NCBI GenBank assembly: GCA_027488935.1
Contig: JAIYAP010000003.1
Location: 62,001-126,000 of the forward strand
Source of the DNA: Saprospiraceae bacterium
GTDB lineage: Bacteria; Bacteroidota; Bacteroidia; Chitinophagales; Saprospiraceae
Length of the DNA: 64,000 bases
Direction of reading: 5' to 3'
In this document: positions 18,342 through 28,422 of the stretch, piece after piece
Position numbering within the stretch: position 1 is the first letter of the stretch
Layout: every line of letters starts with the position of its first letter
Notes under the pieces: model-generated
Told to the model about the DNA's origin: nothing
What the model saw: only the letters and a program-made list of their open reading frames with translations
The model's database searches: none
Program-made: the position numbers and the translations under genes

Positions 18342-20201
18342 ATGAAACTGCATTTCCTCGATTTTGCGATTATCGGAATTTACCTATTGGTGATTATTTA
18401 TATTGGTTTGCGCATGCGTCGGCAGGCCCAAAGCAGCAAAGAGGACTACCTGATGGGCGGCAAAAGTTTGCCCTGGTATATGTTGGGATTGTCGAATGCC
18501 CATGATATGTTCGATATTTCAGGCACCATGTGGATGGTTACCATTCTATTTGTGTACGGACTGAAATCAGTATGGTTGCCCTGGTTGTGGCCTTCCTTTA
18601 ACCAGATATTTTTGATGATTTTCCTGTCCGGCTGGTTGCGCCGCTCGAATGCCGCCACCGGTGCCGAATGGATACATTCCCGGTTTGGACATGGGCGCGG
18701 CGTGGCCCAATCGCACGCTGTGGTAGTCGCCTTTGCCCTGATTGGTTGCTTAGGTTTTCTAGCCTATGGTTTTATCGGGCTGGGAAAATTTGTGGAGATT
18801 TTTCTACCCTTGGAATATGTAGCGCCTTACCTGCCTTTTGAGATTGCGCCCAAATGGGCACCGCATTTTTACGGGATCATTTTCACCCTTTTTGCTGTTT
18901 TTTACTCTATTTTGGGGGGTATGAAGGGTATCGTACTGGGCGATGTGGTGATGTACGCCATTATGACGGTGTCGGCATTTTGCGTGGGAGGAATTGCGAT
19001 GTATCATTTAAACGGAAACAATTTGCCCGTTCCTGCCGACTGGTATGCGCTCGGATTTGGCTGGAATATGAACATGGATTGGACCGCGATTATTCCAGCG
19101 GTAAACCAAAAAGTGGCGGAAGATGGCTATTCACTGTTTGGATTGCTGTTTATGATGATGGTATTTAAAGGTGTTTTAGCCAGTTTGGCCGGTCCGGCAC
19201 CGAATTACGACATGCAAAAAATACTTTCTACCAAGTCTCCCCAGGAGGCTTCCAAAATGTCCGGATTTGTATCGGTCGTGCTGTTGCCGGTTCGGTACAC
19301 CATGGTAACGGGCTTTGCCGTGTTGGCGCTTTTATTCTACGACCAAATGAACTTAAGCGCCGTAGATGCAAAGGGCAATACGTTTATCGATTTCGAACGC
19401 ATTTTACCGGCAGCCATCAATAATTTAATTCCGACTGGGTTACTCGGTCTGGTTCTAACGGGATTGATTGCCGCCTTTATGGGCACCTTTTCCGGGACTT
19501 TAAACGCAGCACAGTCCTACATTGTGAATGATATTTACCTCAAACATATCAACCCCAAAGCCGGGCATGCCAGCATTTTATTCATGAACTACAGTTCGGG
19601 CCTGGCCGTGGTGCTCATCAGTTTTGTGCTCGGTTTTTATGCGGGTAGTGTGGAAAGTATCCTGCAATGGATTGTCGGCGGATTGTACGGAGGGTATGTG
19701 GCGGCCAATGTGTTCAAATGGTATTGGTGGCGGTTTAATGCCTCCGGTTTTTTCTGGGGCATGGCGACCGGCATTGTGGCAGCCCTGGCTTTACCTACCT
19801 TGATGGTATCTTTTCCCGACATTTTCACGCAAAAATTGCCCATTTTCTATTTCCCTTTGTTGTTGGCCTTTTCGCTGATCGGTTGTTTGGCAGGCACCTT
19901 GCTAAATCCGCCCACCGAAATGTCGACCTTAAAATCCTTTTACGCCCAGGTGCGGCCCTGGGGATTTTGGGGCCCGGTTTATGATGCCGTAAAGGCCGAT
20001 GATCCCACTTTTCAGAAGAACCTCAATTTTGGCAAAGACATGTCCAACGTGTTGGTTGGCATCATTGCCCAGGTAAGCATGACCGTGCTGCCCATTTATT
20101 TTATTTTGGGCAAATGGAGCAGTACGCTTTTCGTCGTACTGATTTTAATCGCTTGCACAGTCTTCTTAAAACGCCGGTGGTGGGATCCGCTACACGCGTA
20201 G
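18342..20201 (+). CDS. Sodium:solute symporter (SSS family), probable mannobiose importer
   Basis: 619 residues from ATG 18342 (MKLHFLDFAIIGIYLLVIIY); an upstream in-frame ATG adds 18 non-hydrophobic residues. About 14 transmembrane helices. SSS features: RRQAQSSKEDYLMGGKSLPWY near the N-terminus (in two pieces), GAEWIHSRFG, and FMGTFSGTLNAAQSYIVNDIY, which forms the Na-site helix. It lies between the GH26 and GH130 genes. In B. fragilis the equivalent gene accompanies the mannobiose pathway, so import of mannobiose into the cytoplasm is the likely job. Confidence 0.93.
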   Translation: MKLHFLDFAIIGIYLLVIIYIGLRMRRQAQSSKEDYLMGGKSLPWYMLGLSNAHDMFDISGTMWMVTILFVYGLKSVWLPWLWPSFNQIFLMIFLSGWLRRSNAATGAEWIHSRFGHGRGVAQSHAVVVAFALIGCLGFLAYGFIGLGKFVEIFLPLEYVAPYLPFEIAPKWAPHFYGIIFTLFAVFYSILGGMKGIVLGDVVMYAIMTVSAFCVGGIAMYHLNGNNLPVPADWYALGFGWNMNMDWTAIIPAVNQKVAEDGYSLFGLLFMMMVFKGVLASLAGPAPNYDMQKILSTKSPQEASKMSGFVSVVLLPVRYTMVTGFAVLALLFYDQMNLSAVDAKGNTFIDFERILPAAINNLIPTGLLGLVLTGLIAAFMGTFSGTLNAAQSYIVNDIYLKHINPKAGHASILFMNYSSGLAVVLISFVLGFYAGSVESILQWIVGGLYGGYVAANVFKWYWWRFNASGFFWGMATGIVAALALPTLMVSFPDIFTQKLPIFYFPLLLAFSLIGCLAGTLLNPPTEMSTLKSFYAQVRPWGFWGPVYDAVKADDPTFQKNLNFGKDMSNVLVGIIAQVSMTVLPIYFILGKWSSTLFVVLILIACTVFLKRRWWDPLHA

Positions 20202-20256
20202 GTGACAACTTGCCCATAACACATAAACAAACTACGAACCATCAAGTACCTTTTCC

Positions 20257-21459
20257 ATGCAGACTGCATCAACTACTGAATTTTTACAACGGATAAAAAC
20301 CCTGTTTTCCGACCACAAACGGCTCATTCAGCGCCCAAACACGCCCCAAACAGAAGGAAACGGCGTATTTACACGCTACCAATTCCCTATCCTCACGGCA
20401 GCCCATACGCCCGTTTTCTGGCGTTACGACCTCAACCCCGACACCAACCCGCATCTCATGGAACGCCAGAGCATCAATGCCACTTTTAATTCCGGCGCTA
20501 TGTACCACGAAGGCAAATACCTGCTGGTCGTGCGGGTGGAAGGGGTAGACCGGAAATCGTTTTTTGCCATTGCAGAAAGTCCCAACGGCATCGACCAGTT
20601 CCAGTTTTGGGACCATCCGGTCGTGTTGCCCGAAACGGAAAATCCCGATACCAATGTATATGATATGCGCCTGGTAAAACACGCCGATGGCTGGATTTAC
20701 GGCCAATTTTGCACCGAACGCAAGGATCCGGATGCCCCGCCAGGTGACACCTCGCGCGCAGGCGCACAAGCAGGCCTCGTACGCACCCGCGACCTGCACA
20801 CTTGGGAACGGCTACCAGATTTGAAAAGTCCGTCAAGCCAACAACGCAACGTCGTGTTGCACCCCGAATTTATAGATGGCAAATACGCCTTTTACACGCG
20901 TCCACAAGACGGGTTTATTGAAGTTGGCGGCGGTGGCGGCATTGCCTGGGGCTTGTCGGAAAGTATCAATCCGGCCGTGATTACGCGGGAAACCATTATA
21001 GATCAACGCGTTTACCACACCATCAAGGAAGTGAAAAATGGACAAGGCCCAGCGCCTATAAAAACCGAACATGGTTGGTTGCACCTGGCGCACGGGGTAC
21101 GCAACACTGCCGCGGGTTTGCGGTACGTCCTCTATATGTTCATGAGCGATCTGGAAAAACCCTGGCACATCACCCATGCGCCAGCAGGCCATTTTTTGGC
21201 GCCAGAAGGCGAAGAACGCGTGGGCGATGTAAGCAACGTGGCGTTTTCCAATGGCTGGATTGTAAATGAACAAGGGCAGGTTTTTATTTATTACGGCTCC
21301 TCCGATACCCGCATGCATGTGGCCGTGAGCACGCTCGAAAAATTGGTGGATTACTGCCTGAACACGCCGCCCGACCATTTCCGCTCCGCAGCGAGTGTTC
21401 AAACACGCATTGAATTGATTGACCGTAATTTGAATTTTATGAAACAACATGGACTTTGA
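20257..21459 (+). CDS. 4-O-beta-D-mannosyl-D-glucose phosphorylase (GH130)
   Basis: 400 residues, cytoplasmic. It closely follows the GH130_1 pattern: RPNTPQTEGNGVFTRYQFPI, LTAAHTPVFWRYDLN, INATFNSGAMYHEGKYLLVVRVEG (split), NVYDMRLVKHADGWIYGQF with the catalytic Asp, and late HGVRNTAAGLRYVLYMFM. The enzyme phosphorolyses beta-mannosyl-1,4-glucose to mannose-1-phosphate and glucose. It uses the product of the epimerase encoded next, whose start overlaps this stop by 11 bp. Confidence 0.95.
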   Translation: MQTASTTEFLQRIKTLFSDHKRLIQRPNTPQTEGNGVFTRYQFPILTAAHTPVFWRYDLNPDTNPHLMERQSINATFNSGAMYHEGKYLLVVRVEGVDRKSFFAIAESPNGIDQFQFWDHPVVLPETENPDTNVYDMRLVKHADGWIYGQFCTERKDPDAPPGDTSRAGAQAGLVRTRDLHTWERLPDLKSPSSQQRNVVLHPEFIDGKYAFYTRPQDGFIEVGGGGGIAWGLSESINPAVITRETIIDQRVYHTIKEVKNGQGPAPIKTEHGWLHLAHGVRNTAAGLRYVLYMFMSDLEKPWHITHAPAGHFLAPEGEERVGDVSNVAFSNGWIVNEQGQVFIYYGSSDTRMHVAVSTLEKLVDYCLNTPPDHFRSAASVQTRIELIDRNLNFMKQHGL

Positions 21460-22672
21460 TCAAACTGTTGCGCTCATGCCTAAAACCAATTTACTCCGAC
21501 AGGAAGCCGAAGCCGAACTCCATAAAATCCTCCATTGGTGGCAGTTGCGCATGACCGATCCCGAAAACGGCGGTTTTTATGGCCGAATTGATGGTGCGGG
21601 CAAGCTGCACCCACACGCCGAAAAAGGACTGATTTTAAACGCCCGCATTTTATGGACTTTCAGCGCGGCGGCGCGCATGACCGGCGATCCGGCTTATTTG
21701 CAAACCGCCAAACGGGCATTTCACTACATCAGCGACCATTTTTGGGATGAACTCAACGGCGGGGTATATTGGTCGGTTGATTACACCGGCGCGCCCCATC
21801 AAACCAAAAAACAGGTGTACGCCCAGGCTTTTGCCATTTATGCCTTGTCGGAATACTATTTATGCACCCAAGAGGCGGAAAGTTTGCGGCTCGCAACGGA
21901 AATTTTCCATGTATTGGAAAATCACGCCATCGACCCGATCCAAAACGGCTACATGGAAGCATTTGCCGACAATTGGGTGCTGCTGGAAGATTTGCGCCTG
22001 AGTGATAAAGATGCCAACGAGGCCAAAACCCAAAACACCCATTTGCATGTACTGGAAGCCTACACCAAATTATACCAGGTAAATCCGGCCGCACCCATTC
22101 AGAAAGCATTGCGCAACCTGATTTCCTTGTTTCTAGATCATTTTATAGATCCCAAAACCCACCATATTCATTTATTTTTTGATGAAAACTGGAAATTAAA
22201 GTCAGATATCATTTCTTTTGGGCATGATATCGAGGCGAGTTGGTTACTGTGGGAGGCCGCTAAGGCGCTGCATGATCCGGCACTTTTAGCACAACTAAAA
22301 CCTGTCTGCCTCCATATTGCAGAAACAACCCTTCAAGAAGCCATCGACCAGGAGGGTGCCGTGATCAACGAACGGCATATCAGTCAAAATCGACTCGATA
22401 CCGACCGGATTTGGTGGGTACAAGCAGAGGCGCTGGTGGGGTTTTGGAATGCCTGGCAACTTTCAGGGCAGGATAAATACCAGGAGGCGCTTTTGCGGAT
22501 ATGGGAATTTATCCAGCATCGGCAACGCGATGTTGCAGATGGCGAATGGTTTTGGGGCGTCACGGCGGCGGGAATACCCAATTTAAAAGAAGACAAAGCC
22601 GGGTTTTGGAAATGTCCGTACCACAACGGACGCGCCATGATGGAAATGATCACACGCTTTGGCAGGTGTTAA
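21449..22672 (+). CDS. Mannobiose/cellobiose 2-epimerase (AGE family)
   Basis: 407 residues; the ATG at 21449 overlaps the phosphorylase gene, and the ATG at 21476 is a possible alternative. An alpha6/alpha6 barrel with conserved histidine and aromatic sites: GGFYGRIDGAGK, NARILWTFSAAAR, TQNTHLHVLEAYTKLY, ISFGHDIEASWLLWEAA, WWVQAEALVGFWNAW and CPYHNGRAMMEM. It converts the reducing-end mannose of mannobiose to glucose, feeding the phosphorylase. The B. fragilis homologue in the same gene set has this activity. Confidence 0.93.
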   Translation: MDFDQTVALMPKTNLLRQEAEAELHKILHWWQLRMTDPENGGFYGRIDGAGKLHPHAEKGLILNARILWTFSAAARMTGDPAYLQTAKRAFHYISDHFWDELNGGVYWSVDYTGAPHQTKKQVYAQAFAIYALSEYYLCTQEAESLRLATEIFHVLENHAIDPIQNGYMEAFADNWVLLEDLRLSDKDANEAKTQNTHLHVLEAYTKLYQVNPAAPIQKALRNLISLFLDHFIDPKTHHIHLFFDENWKLKSDIISFGHDIEASWLLWEAAKALHDPALLAQLKPVCLHIAETTLQEAIDQEGAVINERHISQNRLDTDRIWWVQAEALVGFWNAWQLSGQDKYQEALLRIWEFIQHRQRDVADGEWFWGVTAAGIPNLKEDKAGFWKCPYHNGRAMMEMITRFGRC

Positions 22673-22687
22673 CATTACGCAGATTGT

Positions 22688-22695
22688 TATATTTG
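22688..22695 (+). promoter_or_regulatory. Promoter -7 box of the hybrid sensor gene
   Basis: TATATTTG fits the Bacteroidota -7 consensus TAnnTTTG exactly and lies 16 bp before the ATG at 22712. A TTTG at 22658 is 26 bp upstream, longer than the usual 19-21, so the -33 box is uncertain. It suggests the regulator has its own promoter. Confidence 0.55.
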
Positions 22696-22711
22696 CGAGG
22701 AATCAACTTTT

Positions 22712-25700
22712 ATGAAGCATTTTATGTTCCGGTACTGGTTTGTCTTTTTGGGGATTTTGCCGTGTTTTTTCAACTTACACGCGCAGCGCCGGGATTTCTT
22801 GTTTGAACCGCTGCCGGGTCAGGCTTCGATCAATCAAAGTACCATCACCACCATTTTACAAGACAGTCGCGGTTTTCTTTGGTTTGGTTCCTGGTCGGGA
22901 TTGGCCCGGTATGATGGATACAATTTTATCGCCTATCGCCAACTTACGGATACTGCCAAAAACCTGAACAGCAATAAAATCATGACCCTCTATGAAGACC
23001 GGGCCGGCCGTTTGTGGGCAGGCACGCGTTATGGAGGCTTATTCCAGTTTGATCGCGCCCAGGAGCAATTTATCCCCGCACGGGTCGCTTTGGGCAGTTT
23101 GAACGACCTAAGCGATCCAACCGCAAGTTCCGTTTTCATGGACAAAGACGGGCTTTTGTGGGTCGGGACCGAAAAAGGGCTGTGCTATTTTGATCCGAAA
23201 ACCAAAAAATTCGAAACCTTCCGATTTGATCCAAACGACCCGGAAAGCATTTCAGCCGATATTATCTGGTCTATTTGTCAAACGGAGGACGGCGCGATCT
23301 GGATTACCACGGTAAATGGCTTGAACCGCCTTCCCCCCAACTGGAAACAACAGGAAAAAGTTCGGTTTGAACGTTTCTATTTACAACCGGAAGGTATTCA
23401 ACCCAATACAAAATCGTTTGAACTACATAATTTCCTTTTTATCGTCAAGCCCACGGTGCAAAATCCCAAGGCATTGTGGGTGGGATCAAAAGGCGGCTTG
23501 AAATTAGTGGAGTTTTCTTCCGGCACACCCACGCAGGTCCAAATCAAGCATTTTATGAATCAGCCGGGCAACGCGTCCAGTTTGAGCCATAATTTTGTGA
23601 GTTGCATCGAAGAATTGCAAACACCCGATGGCCCCACGATTTGGATCGGCACCTTCAACGGGCTGAATTTATTGGACCCCAAAACCGGCAATTTTCAACG
23701 GTTTTTCGCCAATGCCAATCAAAGCAAACAAATCAACAACAGCTATGTGCATACCCTGGCGACCGACCACAGCGGCATTTTGTGGATCGGTACGGATAAA
23801 GGCGCCAACAAACTCAACTTTAAGGCAGGCGATTTTACCCTGACGCCCATTGAAAACAACGGCGGCCGGGATCGGAACGGCATTTTCGCCCTGACCGGCA
23901 ACACCGAACGCCTTTGGATTGGTACCCTGGGCGGCGGCCTGCACAGCGCGCCCATGCGCAACAACAAACCGGATTGGAAAGGATTAGCCAATGTGCAATT
24001 TAAGCCCAAACCCCACACTGCAGCCATGTCGGAGTTTATTTCCGGCGTTTGCCTCGACCGAAAAGGCAATTTATGGTTGGCGACGCAAGGCTCCGGCGTA
24101 CTTTGTGTGGCAGCGCGTACGATACCATTGTCTGGCGGAATGGTAACGGATTATCAGCAATTTACCATGGGAAACGGCCCGCAAGGCATCGGCGACGACT
24201 ATCAGATGTCGGTGTACGAAACAGCAGATGGAGCGATTTGGCTCGGCGCCTGGGATGGTGGCCTGTGCCGGTACGATCCGCAGTTGAAAACCATGACCAA
24301 ATTCCCGCAAACCAAGGATGGCAAAGCCGATTTCCGCAAATTCCCCATTGTAGCCATCTTCGAAACGGCTGCAGGCGACGGCGGGCGTTACCTGTGGGTG
24401 GGTACGCGTGGCGGCGGTTTGTACCGGCTGCGGTACGAAAGTGGTCAAGCCGTGCTTCAACTCGACCGCCATTATCAGTTCAAAAACGGCGATATTGGCA
24501 ATGATTTTATTACTTCGTTCTTTCTCGACCCCAAAGGACGTTTTTGGGTCACCAGCGAAAACGGACTGTTTTACCTGCCGAATGAAAACGCCGCGTTCAG
24601 CAGTATGACCGAAAAAAACGGCCTGCCCAACAATGCCACCCAATCCATGGCCGCCGATGCAGCGGGCCGACTTTGGGTAAGTACCCAAAGCGGGATTGCC
24701 TGCCTGAGTGCCGAGGAAGATCAAAAATGGAATATTCTCACCTACGACGATGCCAATGGCTTGCCGGATCAGTTTTTCAACGCCAATGCGGTTTTTTCGG
24801 CCCCCGACGGTGAAATTTTGTTTGGCGGCAACAACGGAATCACTCAATTTGCGCCCAACGAAATCAGCAGCGATACCATTTCGCCCCATGTGGCCATTAC
24901 CGGGTTGCGCTTGTTCAACAAACCCATTAATGTCGGCCAAAACCCCGAAACAGGCTACTTTTTGGCACAAAGCCTCGTAGAAATACCCGCTATTACCCTC
25001 TCCTACCGGGACAATGTGATCAGTTTTGAATTTGCCGCCCTGCATTTTGCCCATCCAGAAAAGAACAAAATTGCCTATAAACTAGAAAATTTTAACAAAG
25101 ACTGGATCTACGCCGATGCAGGTCAACGCCTGGCCCATTATACCAATTTGCCCCCCGGCGAATACACCTTTTTAGTAAAAGCAGCCAACCCCGATCAGGC
25201 CGGTTTGGGCGCGTGGGGGGCCGAAATTGCCCGACTCAAAGTAATCGTACAACCACCCTGGTGGCGCAGCACCACGGCCTATTTCTTGTATTTTTTGACC
25301 TTTCTCGGTTTATTATTCGGCGTACGCCAAATCACCCTGATTCGTGCCAATTTGCAAAATGAAATCAAATTAGAGCGCCTGGAAAAACAAAAACTGGCCG
25401 AACTCAGCCAGATGAAACTCACGTTTTTTACCAACATCAGCCACGAACTCAAAACCCCTTTAACCCTGATTATCAGCCCCTTGGAAGACCTTTTGAAAAA
25501 CAGGGCCGGGGATAAAATGCTGCAAAACACCTTCACCCGCATGCACCGCAATGCCGCGCGCCTGCTTACGATGATCAACCAGTTGCTGGATATTCGCAAA
25601 GCAGAGGCCGGTTTGATGCGCCTGGAAGCCGCAGAAGACAATTTAGTACCGTTTGTGAGCGAAATCTTCATTTCCTTCCGCGAACTCGCCAATCGACAAC

Positions 25701-27016
25701 AGATCGAATTCGATTTTTTGACCCAAACACCGGCCATTCGGGTGTGGTTCGACCCCTATCAGTTGGAAAAAGTGTTTTATAACCTGCTGTCGAACGCCTT
25801 CAAATTCACCCCCGATCAAGGCAAAATCACGGTAGAAATGTGGGAAAACACAGACCAAAACCAGGCATGTATCCGCATTTCAGATACCGGAAAAGGCATA
25901 CCCAAGGATAAATTGAACCTGATTTTTGAACGTTTTTATCAAGTAGAAGGCTATCAAGATCCGCATCCATACAGCGGTGGCGGGGCGGGCATCGGGCTTT
26001 CTTTGGTAAAAAGTATAGTAGAACAGCACCATGGAACCATCACCGTAGAAAGTGCGCTGGAAAAAGGCGCTGTGTTTACCGTGTGTTTGCCATTAGGGGA
26101 CGCGCATTTTACAAGCGAAGAGAAAAAACGCCCCTTCCTCAACGGCGAATCACTCCAGGATTACATTTTCACCGATGCGGAGGTACAAACAGGCGTGAAA
26201 GACGGTCCCGATAAAACATCGCAAATAGCAGACCTTGGCGACAAAACCAACCCCAAGCAGCCCAAGCCACAATTGCTTTTGGTGGAAGATAATGAAGACA
26301 TTCGTGCCTACCTGCGCGAGCAACTCGACGAAGCATTTGACATCCAGGAGGCCAAAGACGGGGCGGAAGGTTGGGAAAAAGCCATGGCCCAAACGCCCGA
26401 TTGTATCGTTTGCGATATTGCCATGCCCGGTATGGACGGCATCGAACTCACCCGCCGACTCAAAAGCGATCTGGCCACCAGCCATGTTCCGGTGATCCTG
26501 CTCACCGCCCGTACCTCCTTGATATTCAAGGTAGAAGGCCTGGAAACCGGTGCAGATGATTACGTCACCAAGCCCTTTAACCTCCAACTCCTCAAAATCC
26601 GGATTCGCAACCTGATCGACAGTCGCCGCAAATTGCGCGAGCGGTTTGGGCGCAGCCTCAGCATTGCACCTTCCGAAATTGTGTTGCCTTCCCTCGATGA
26701 AACCTTTTTGAAAAATGCCCTGCAAATCGTTGAAGATCAACTCGAAGCGCCCGATTTTTCAGTAGATGACCTCGCGCGCGGGCTGTGCATGAACCGGATG
26801 CAAGTGTACCGCAAAATCAAAGCGCTGACCGATTTAACGCCCAATGAGTTTATCCGCAATGTACGCCTGAAACGCGCGGCCCAACTGCTCAAGTCCGGGC
26901 GGTTCACCATTGCAGAAGTAACCTATAAAGTTGGTTTTCAGGACCTTAAATATTTTAGAGAACGATTCCGGGAAATGTTTGGGGTTAGTCCGTCTTCTTT
27001 TGAGCGGGAGGAGTAG
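22712..27016 (+). CDS. Hybrid two-component system sensor/regulator (HTCS)
   Basis: 1434 residues. Signal peptide (GILPCFFNLHAQ), two seven-bladed beta-propellers of Reg_prop repeats (many copies of DSRGFLWFGSWSGLARYDG-type text), a Y_Y_Y domain (about 770-840), one transmembrane helix (about 850-872), HisKA with His about 911 (FFTNISHELKTPLTLI), HATPase (DTGKGIPKDKLNLIFERFY; GAGIGLSLVKSIVEQHHG), receiver with Asp about 1235 (CIVCDIAMPGMDG), and an AraC-type HTH at the end (about 1325-1434). It senses an oligosaccharide in the periplasm and switches on the locus. The adjacent genes point to a manno-oligosaccharide signal. Confidence 0.97.
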   Translation: MKHFMFRYWFVFLGILPCFFNLHAQRRDFLFEPLPGQASINQSTITTILQDSRGFLWFGSWSGLARYDGYNFIAYRQLTDTAKNLNSNKIMTLYEDRAGRLWAGTRYGGLFQFDRAQEQFIPARVALGSLNDLSDPTASSVFMDKDGLLWVGTEKGLCYFDPKTKKFETFRFDPNDPESISADIIWSICQTEDGAIWITTVNGLNRLPPNWKQQEKVRFERFYLQPEGIQPNTKSFELHNFLFIVKPTVQNPKALWVGSKGGLKLVEFSSGTPTQVQIKHFMNQPGNASSLSHNFVSCIEELQTPDGPTIWIGTFNGLNLLDPKTGNFQRFFANANQSKQINNSYVHTLATDHSGILWIGTDKGANKLNFKAGDFTLTPIENNGGRDRNGIFALTGNTERLWIGTLGGGLHSAPMRNNKPDWKGLANVQFKPKPHTAAMSEFISGVCLDRKGNLWLATQGSGVLCVAARTIPLSGGMVTDYQQFTMGNGPQGIGDDYQMSVYETADGAIWLGAWDGGLCRYDPQLKTMTKFPQTKDGKADFRKFPIVAIFETAAGDGGRYLWVGTRGGGLYRLRYESGQAVLQLDRHYQFKNGDIGNDFITSFFLDPKGRFWVTSENGLFYLPNENAAFSSMTEKNGLPNNATQSMAADAAGRLWVSTQSGIACLSAEEDQKWNILTYDDANGLPDQFFNANAVFSAPDGEILFGGNNGITQFAPNEISSDTISPHVAITGLRLFNKPINVGQNPETGYFLAQSLVEIPAITLSYRDNVISFEFAALHFAHPEKNKIAYKLENFNKDWIYADAGQRLAHYTNLPPGEYTFLVKAANPDQAGLGAWGAEIARLKVIVQPPWWRSTTAYFLYFLTFLGLLFGVRQITLIRANLQNEIKLERLEKQKLAELSQMKLTFFTNISHELKTPLTLIISPLEDLLKNRAGDKMLQNTFTRMHRNAARLLTMINQLLDIRKAEAGLMRLEAAEDNLVPFVSEIFISFRELANRQQIEFDFLTQTPAIRVWFDPYQLEKVFYNLLSNAFKFTPDQGKITVEMWENTDQNQACIRISDTGKGIPKDKLNLIFERFYQVEGYQDPHPYSGGGAGIGLSLVKSIVEQHHGTITVESALEKGAVFTVCLPLGDAHFTSEEKKRPFLNGESLQDYIFTDAEVQTGVKDGPDKTSQIADLGDKTNPKQPKPQLLLVEDNEDIRAYLREQLDEAFDIQEAKDGAEGWEKAMAQTPDCIVCDIAMPGMDGIELTRRLKSDLATSHVPVILLTARTSLIFKVEGLETGADDYVTKPFNLQLLKIRIRNLIDSRRKLRERFGRSLSIAPSEIVLPSLDETFLKNALQIVEDQLEAPDFSVDDLARGLCMNRMQVYRKIKALTDLTPNEFIRNVRLKRAAQLLKSGRFTIAEVTYKVGFQDLKYFRERFREMFGVSPSSFEREE

Positions 27017-27202
27017 TCTCGGCAAACGCCATTTCTGGCATATCCTCAGAAAGTCTCCCCAAAGCCATTCATATTCTATTTTATGGCATTAAATTTGGCC
27101 AGCATTAGGTACCCATCCGGGGCCTATTGAAAACAGGTACCGATTTAAGGGATGAAATTAGTGTAGATCGCAACTTATTTTTAAACCATACATATTTCCA
27201 CC

Positions 27203-28414
27203 ATGAAATCAATTACAATTACCCTCTTTTTTGCAATTTTGAGTGTCTTGCTGCATGCGCAAACTTGTTTGCCAAACGGAATTACCTTAGACGCCCAGTC
27301 CAAAATTGATCAATTTTCCATCGACTATCCTGGTTGTTCCCAAATTTTGGGCAACGTAGTTATAGGCGACACCGCGCTTAACTCAACCATAAAAAATTTG
27401 GTGGGTTTGTCCGCCCTAAAAGTGATTAATGGTAATTTGGAAATCAATGGCAACATTAAACTCAAAACATTAGACGGACTATCGAACCTCACCCAAGTGG
27501 GTGGAAATTTAGTAATTTATGCCAATGCAACCTTGAAAAACCTGGAAGCATTGTCGGCGCTAAAATCTGTTGGACTTACACTAGAATTAAGTTACAATGA
27601 TTCCCTGTCCAATTTGTCCGGTTTATCAGCACTAACGCATGCAGGCGGAATCACGATCAGTAGCAACACCCACTTTAGCAGTTTTGCGGGCCTAACCAGC
27701 CTAGATACGATTCAAGGCCCCATGATTATCAACAACAACAATGCATTACCCAATTTAAAGGGTTTGGATGGCATTACCCACATTGCGGGATCTTTGAATA
27801 TCAACAACAATTATATTTTGGACAGTTTAACGGGAATAAGTGCACTTCATTCGATGGAAGGCGACCTTGTCCTGTACAAAAACTTTAAACTGGCTAGTTT
27901 AGATGGATTGTCTGCCTTAAATGGTCTAAATGGAGATTTAGTCCTCCACACCAACGGATCTTTAACAAGTTTAAGTGGGCTGGATCACATTAATCCAAAC
28001 ACAATTCATCATCTTTATATTAGAACATGTTTTGAACTATCGACTTGCGAAGTGGAAAGTATTTGTGATTACCTCTCCGATTCTACGAATACCGCTACAA
28101 TTACTGGTAATAAAACAGGCTGTAAGAAAAGAATACAAATCGAACAGGCTTGTAGTGGGGTGGTTGGTGTACAAGACATCTCACCAAGCAACCTTAAGAT
28201 TTTCCCCAATCCAACCACTGGTATCGTTGAAATTCAAGGTCAAAATTTGCAAGACCTAAGCGTACAGATGTATGATCCGCTTGGCCGTTTAATTTTGGTT
28301 CAAAATTTAGCAAACTCAAACAAGTTGGATCTTCAAGCGCTCCCAAGCGGGATGTATTTGATGAACCTATTTGTGGGGAAGGAATTAAGCCAAAAATGGG
28401 TTGTAAAAGAATAG
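27203..28414 (+). CDS. Secreted L-domain (LRR-like) repeat protein with T9SS sorting domain
   Basis: 403 residues with signal peptide (ITLFFAILSVLLHAQ). The middle (about 45-290) is made of 24-25-residue repeats of the form LSALKxIxGNLxIxGNxxL, the receptor-L-domain type of beta-helix. The C-terminus (IFPNPTTGIVEIQGQ ... GMYLMNLFVGKE) is a T9SS type A sorting domain, so it is exported and probably attached to the surface. The role is unknown; such proteins act in adhesion. It is AT-richer than the mannan genes. Confidence 0.85.
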   Translation: MKSITITLFFAILSVLLHAQTCLPNGITLDAQSKIDQFSIDYPGCSQILGNVVIGDTALNSTIKNLVGLSALKVINGNLEINGNIKLKTLDGLSNLTQVGGNLVIYANATLKNLEALSALKSVGLTLELSYNDSLSNLSGLSALTHAGGITISSNTHFSSFAGLTSLDTIQGPMIINNNNALPNLKGLDGITHIAGSLNINNNYILDSLTGISALHSMEGDLVLYKNFKLASLDGLSALNGLNGDLVLHTNGSLTSLSGLDHINPNTIHHLYIRTCFELSTCEVESICDYLSDSTNTATITGNKTGCKKRIQIEQACSGVVGVQDISPSNLKIFPNPTTGIVEIQGQNLQDLSVQMYDPLGRLILVQNLANSNKLDLQALPSGMYLMNLFVGKELSQKWVVKE

Positions 28415-28422
28415 GCTGGTGT

